64,000 nt of DNA, from assembly GCA_963556145.1 (NCBI GenBank), contig OY744467.1, positions 5,642,001-5,706,000 on the forward strand, in the 5' to 3' direction. The DNA is from Hygrocybe punicea. Lineage: Eukaryota > Basidiomycota > Agaricomycetes > Agaricales > Hygrophoraceae. The notes below the pieces were generated by a model. The model saw only the letters and a program-made list of their open reading frames with translations, searched no databases and was not told where the DNA came from. Shown in pieces: positions 58,611-64,000 of the stretch (positions are counted from its first letter, which is position 1; each line of letters starts with the position of its first letter). Position numbers and translations under genes: made by a program.

Positions 58611-60960
58611 GTGAGTGTCCTAAGTAAAATGAAGGCAAATTCCTCACTTGAGAACAGGTGCATTGCTCCAGCAACATCCAGCAGAGTGGCAGATAGTGAC
58701 TCCAACATTGAGATCATTGACAGTGCCAGTGCTAAGGCCAGCAATGGGGACACTGCTATTGAGGTCTCTGGTGGTGCTGGGACGAAATGGAAATGCTTGC
58801 TGGAATCAGAGACTGTGATTCTGGTTCAGCGCCAACACCTAACCAAGCAATCCTGAGTCAACTCAAATGCTGTCCAGTCATGTCTTGAGAGCTTTGGGTG
58901 GAAAGTCTTGACTGTTGAGGAGAAGGAGGCTCAACAAGCTGCTGAAGATCAGAAAATGAGGATTCAGCAAGAGGCTGAAGAACAACAGGCCAAAAATGCT
59001 GCTGAGGAAAAACTCACAGAAAACAGAGTTCGTGCACAACTTCAACAGCAAAAGTCACACAGAAAGAAAAAGACGTGTCGAGCACATGAAAACTTACAAC
59101 TCAAATCCATTAATCATGTGCTACATGATCATTCTGACAAGGTGGTGGAGACCACTGGCAATGATCTTGCTGCCGTGTCATGACTGAACACATCAGGTTG
59201 GTGGAAGGAGAGAGATGGGGCAAAGAAAGACAGAGTTGTTTCTGAGTGGGCAATGTAATGAAATTGGTTCCATCCATTTCTATGGGTGCATATTGAAAAA
59301 GCAGTGAGAAAAGCCAACTGGTCTGCATGTACCATGGAAGCCTTCTTGAAGATGGATCACCCTGAGTTGTTCCAACACCTACATGCAGGAATCATCCAAC
59401 ACTGGTTCATCAAACAGGGGTGTGGATTCAATGAGCAGACCATTGATAGCATTAAATGAGGACATGTTCTTGCCAGGTCAGGTCATGTTGGTGTCCTTAG
59501 CAAGTTCCCAGACCTTGTGCAGGATGCAAAGACAAAGCCAAAGGACCTTAAAAAATCTGGCTACCTGTTGGTGTCTTCTCCATCATGCTGGCCATTATCA
59601 CAACACAACAGGCAGGCACAAATATCAGAAAGACATTGGGGTATTCTGTAGACATGAACACATGAAATTCCTGCCCAATGTGAACTGGGTAACAATTGAT
59701 GACAAGAATGGACTTTTGGTTGTCAAGATCACAAAGAAGTGGATCAGTTTCAATGGTGGATTTAATGTAGGGGTCAAGGATGTTCTGAGTCCACTGACAA
59801 ATGTAAGCAAGTTAAGTGATCTGATAGAGTTGGAGAATTGTTTGCTGGCTTGCCTTCTTCATGGTTTTTAATGTGCTGAAATGACTTGTCTTTTTCTTGC
59901 TGGCAGCAAAGGCAAAGTGGAACCCAAGCTCCTTTGCTTCTCGCATCCCTTCTGCAGTGTCGTGAGGAAGTGATGCTTTTGTTTGACTGCTCCAGACTTG
60001 CTGAAATGGGAGCACATCACCAGCTGCCATTGTGGAAACACATAGGGTGTAGGCTTGTTTCTCATCTTTAGCTGCAATGTCAACTTGCTTTACTCCTTGC
60101 TTTTTATATGTCTTGTCCTTCAGTCCCATAAGTTGCTTGCCTGTCTGATCCATAAAAACAACAAGTTTACATGGGATGTTGTACTATTTCATGACTCGGA
60201 CAAGTCAAAAGATTGTCCTTGTGCACTGGGCAGTGGTATTAGCAGGCACATGGGCAGCAACTCATGTACCTTTTGAGATCAACCAGTCAAGTACACTTTG
60301 AAGAAATGACTGAACATAGTTGTGCGAGCACTTGAAGGTGGAGAGAATCTCAACTGTACAAGCATTTTCCAGGTGGCCGATGTTGGGCTACAACAAATTG
60401 TCAAGCATCACCTGTCCCAAGCTGAGCTCAATTGGTTTGTCAATGCTCACACCATGCAAATGCAGTCTGGAAAGGCTCCCAAAGAAATTGAACTCACAAA
60501 ATCCCTTCCAGTTTTGCATGATGCCACTGTTGAACTGCTGGTGGAGGTGTTTGAGTGGCTGAGGAGTTTTGAGGGCTGGCAAGTCATCAAGCATGCAAAT
60601 GAGCTTTGCAAAGTTGACCAAGGGGATTTTACTGGAGAGAAATTGACCAGCCCAAAGGCCTGCACTGCCCTACAACCATATCTGCAGATTGATGATGTGT
60701 TACGGAAGGAGATTGAGGGAAAGCTTGGTGCTGGATGTCTGGACTTGGAGGATGATGCAGGTCCTGAGGAGACTGACAATACAGACCTGGATGATACCTA
60801 CATCCCACTGTGCACTGTTATTCAGACACACTTAACCTGGATGTCCAGGCTTGCATCACCACTGGCACCCAGCAGTTCTGTGTTGATGCACTCAATGTCT
60901 CTCATCAAAACTCTGGAAAACTCCAAGCAGGCAGCTCTCAGGAGGATATCTTACGAATGA
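58611..60960 (+). pseudogene. DDE_1-type (pogo/CENP-B-like) transposase with an internal inversion
   Basis: The N-terminal part reads on + (about 58908-59612): a Glu/Gln/Lys-rich region, then AFLKMDHPELFQHLHAGIIQ, GHVGVLSKFPDLVQDAK and PVGVFSIMLAIITTQ, with several frame changes and stops. From about 59613 to 60350 the coding strand is minus. Reading back from 60350 one finds FKCSHNYVQSFLQSVLDWL, MDQTGKQLMGLKDKTYKKQG, KQVDIAAKDEKQAYTLCVS, then LVINCYPVHIGQEFHVF and VFLIFVPA. From 60351 the + strand resumes with NCTSIFQVADVGLQQIVKHH and ends at TGA 60958-60960. The joins are clean in protein logic (FVPA next to NCTSIFQ; IITTQ next to ILSTFKC). The expected second Asp (IDCYP) is Asn. The gene is dead. 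Confidence 0.8.
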
Positions 60961-61962
60961 TGATTTAGTAGCAAATTAGTGTACATTGTCTTGACCTGGA
61001 TGATAGCAACATGAGCCCCATGACTTGTGACACCTATAAACTTGGCTACACAACAGAGGGTCTGTGACCTCTGACCATTGCCACTGTACAGATTCATACA
61101 GTATTGGAGGGGTCAACCCCTTCTAAATAGACTACAACAACTATTTTCAAGATCTGACCTCCTAAAGTTGTTGGGAACTACAGTTATAGGCATAAGACTA
61201 TAGATAAAGTACATAGAGAGTCCTTTTATACCTAGGGAATACATACCTAATGCTTACTAACAGTATTACTGATTAGTCCAGAATTCTCTGCTTGAGTGGC
61301 AGATTCCACATAATTCCAATAAAAGTGTCCAGATTAGGGCTATGCCAATTAGTTAATCTCAAAAACTATTGTTATTTTGAATGGTTATCTTTTCAGTATG
61401 ATCTTATTATTTGCAAATTGACATAAAAGGAATTATCATATGTTATAATAAAATATTTTAAACTTGCAACTTTTCACGGGGTTGGCTTATCCAACTTGCC
61501 CTCCCGAATCCCAACCCGAACGACTTCGTAACTTCTCCGTAACAAAGCTCCAAGGCGTTCTATTCACCACTGACAACCAAGCCAACAGTTCAGATTCGCC
61601 AAGGGACAGACGGGTCACCGTATTCGGTTCCTGATGGCTACGATTCTCCTGTCGACCCTCGCCTTGCATCGCATCTCACTTCATCTCTCCGACAAGTTCA
61701 TAGGACTTCCATCCACCGTTTATTCTGTCCAGCGGGTTGACCAGATATTCCATGACAGAAGCGAACGTCCTCAGGACTCGAATAGCACTCAGTCATCCAA
61801 CTCTAGGCCTGCGATTGGTTGAACACCGCTGGATTTCCAGAGAGAATCGATCTTTCAGAATCAGCATCGAAGTTGGCCCCGAATTCTATCAGCTTTTAAG
61901 CTTTTCAAGCGCCGCATCGCTGACTATAAACAAGAACCGCGAATCTCCAACACAATCCAAAA
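60961..61962. other. Intergenic region upstream of the UPRT-fusion gene
   Basis: AT-rich to about 61470, then GC-richer. No supported gene. The right part should contain the promoter and 5' UTR of the next gene. Confidence 0.45.
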
Positions 61963-64000
61963 ATGACCCTAGGTGGACCCAACGTTGCAATTGCACCACA
62001 AGAGTCAGCCAAGCCAACTAACTTGCGTGCCGCGAGGTATGTTCTTCTGCATTTATTCAACTCTGAGTGCAACTGATACTTACATCCCTTGCAGCTCAGG
62101 AGAGTCACCGTCTACAGCCGCCACTACCTACAAGCAATCAATCCATCTCACCCGGACCAAAGCCAGTTCCGTCCCCAATGACTTTAAACCCATTGTTGTG
62201 GGTATCTATGGGATTCCCGGCTGTGGGAAGACCTTCCTGTTGAATCAGTTGCAGCTTGAACTGGGGGAGAACCATTACGAGTTCTATGAAGGCTCCCAGA
62301 TGATCGCCTCTCTGGTCCCAGGTGGCCTCGCTGCATTCCAGAAGCTGGACGAGGCACACAAGTCGCACTGGCGTGAGGTCGCCATTGATACTATTGGAAA
62401 GAACTGTCTTGCCAGTGGAAAAACAGCCGTTGTGGTTGGGCATTTCATGTTCTGGGAAGAAGGGGACCAAGTCGGCCAGAGAGTGTACACGCGCAACGAC
62501 CTAAACACATTCACCAATATTCTCTACCTCGACATACCCGCCGAAATCGTAGCACAACGCCTTCAGAATGACACATTGCGAAGCCGTTCGACCGCGTCAG
62601 TTGAGCATCTACGCAACTGGCAGAAGGTAGAGAAGATTGAGCTTCGTGATCTCTGCCGCCAACACAGCATTCTATTCTCCCTCATATCGTCACCAAATTT
62701 AATGCTACCAAACAAGATCACAAGACTATTACACGACTTCCGGTATCATACTGAAGAGGACAACCTGCGTCGTGCTGAAAGCAGGCTGGATGACATTGTT
62801 GTCAGCTACAATGGCCAACCTGCACCGGATGTGGCGCTTGTTATGGATGGTGACAGGACTCTGGCTGCGGTGGACACAGGCACGCTTTTCTGGAAGACGC
62901 TCTCCAACTTCAAGTCGAGAGATGAGGACAATCCGTTGAAGGGGGTATTCAGTAGTCCTATGGGTTACTCGTACACTGCCTTCCGCCAGGCCGCATTGCT
63001 GTATGAAGACGCGGTGGATGATCATGAGTTTGACGTTATCTGCGAGAAAGTAGCCCTAACAGTAACGCTGCATCCAGAGTTTGTTTCACTACTGCGACTT
63101 GTGGCAGACGAGGACCATGTTCTCGCCATAGTCGTTACCTGTGGGCTGAGTAATGTGTGGGACAAAATTCTCGCCAGACAAGGCCTGTCCGGGAGGGTTA
63201 AAGTCATTGGTGGGGGTCGCATTGCTGACGGGTTAATTGTGACCGCTTCTGTGAAAGCAACCCTGGTGTCACGCCTACGAGACTTTCATCGCGTGTACGT
63301 TTCAGCATTTGGAGACAGTTCTTTGGATCTGGGCATGTTGGGTGAGGCACATGAGTCCGTCGTCGTGGTCGGAGAAGAACACGCCAGGAGCACAACTATG
63401 GAGAAGGACTTGCTGTACGCGATCGACCATGACGGGCTTCGGGCGAGCCAGGTGCTGCTGCCCCCAAACGCTTCACCAAGGCTAGACACGACCAAACTTC
63501 CTCAGGTGCGAATCACTGATAAAGAGTTCATGGAATCAATCTTGCGTCGCCGCAAACCAGCCAGCCTTCGCATCGTTCATGCAACAGATCGGAGCGCAGC
63601 CAAGCTGCTGATGACACCGATGCGCGACGCAATTGTTGTTGGCCCTGCCCTCAGGAAAGCACATGGCGAGGTTGGATCATATCTGGCGCTCGAGTTTCTG
63701 ACCGGTATGATTGGTCTCGAAGAATACACAATCCCCCATGTTCAGGGACATCCAACAAGTGGCTTTCGACTTCGCCATGAGCGGCAGACGACAATCGTGG
63801 CACTTATGCGTGGCGGAGAGCCCATGGCGCTCAGCGTTAACAGTGTCTTCCGGCTCGCCATGTTCGTTCACGCCACTCAGCCGTCCGACATCAAACCCCA
63901 TCATCTGCACAAACAACGGAACGTGCTGTTGGTGGACTCGGTGGTCAATAGCGGCAAATCCGTGGTTGAATTCATTGAACACGTCCGCAGTCTTGATGCT
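61963..64000 (+). CDS. P-loop NTPase / HAD phosphatase / uracil phosphoribosyltransferase fusion (3' end outside window)
   Basis: Exon 1 is 61963-62036 (ATG in AAAATGACC), followed by a 58-nt intron 62037-62094 (GTATGT..GCAG). Exon 2 is open from 62095 to the window end, more than 630 codons. Residues 64-71 (GIPGCGKT) are a Walker A motif in a kinase-like P-loop domain (about residues 55-250). A HAD domain follows: VMDGDRTLAA (about residue 275, D-x-D-x-T) and AFGDSSLDLGM (about residue 425). From about residue 510 a uracil phosphoribosyltransferase-like domain begins, with PMRDAIVVG, a GFRLRHERQTTIVALMRGG block and the PRPP-binding LLVDSVVNSGKSV near residue 637. Fungal proteins with this order exist, as far as I know. 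The frame has no damage. It may act in pyrimidine salvage or signalling; the substrate is not evident. Confidence 0.85.

Overview
This 64-kb window comes from a filamentous basidiomycete, most likely an agaricomycete. Host genes carry many very short introns (about 43 to 97 nt, mostly near 50). The mobile-element inventory (Crypton, chromovirus Ty3/Gypsy, hAT MITEs, Tc1/mariner DDE_3, pogo/CENP-B-like DDE) and several basidiomycete-type uncharacterised proteins point the same way. All splice models were made by hand from reading frame and GT..AG sites.

Host genes lie in three blocks. Left (1-5216): the 3' part of a 6-phosphofructo-2-kinase/fructose-2,6-bisphosphatase gene (+), an uncharacterised 547-aa protein (-) and a 385-aa multi-pass membrane protein (+). 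Middle (31725-41245): an 845-aa disordered protein (-), an amidohydrolase-2-like protein (-), a coiled-coil protein (-) and a secreted class 3 lipase (+). Right edge (61963-64000): a large open frame that joins a P-loop NTPase, a HAD phosphatase and a uracil phosphoribosyltransferase and runs off the window.

The rest is a transposon graveyard. 5565-8689 is a decayed Crypton tyrosine recombinase. 9625-11565 is a TIR element with subterminal 20-mers. 12087-22909 is a 10.8-kb Ty3/Gypsy element (Gypsy-1, reading on -) with near-identical 705-bp LTRs. 23641-24083 is a palindromic MITE with an 8-bp TSD. 24415-30620 has 616-bp inverted repeats facing inward onto two genes, an intact DDE_3 transposase and a decayed accessory gene. 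42710-43669 is a hAT-like element with three tandem palindromes. 44049-57471 is a non-autonomous LTR element that received a chromovirus (Gypsy-2, 44550-55237), which itself took four further insertions. 57821-58207 is a second palindromic MITE. 58611-60960 is a DDE transposase whose middle 0.74 kb is inverted.

The most interesting signal is shared by the two otherwise different Gypsy elements. Each carries, between the end of pol and the 3' LTR, a spliced ANTISENSE gene encoding a protein with an N-terminal charged coiled coil, a Zn2Cys6-like cysteine cluster, a basic stretch and a C-terminal helical region. In Gypsy-1 it is broken by a 904-bp solo LTR, two stops and a frameshift; in Gypsy-2 by a one-base insertion. 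A conserved antisense DNA-binding-type accessory gene in fungal Gypsy elements would be a system worth describing. A second window-wide pattern is that many in-frame stops in the mobile elements look like CGA-to-TGA changes, as expected from deamination at CpG.
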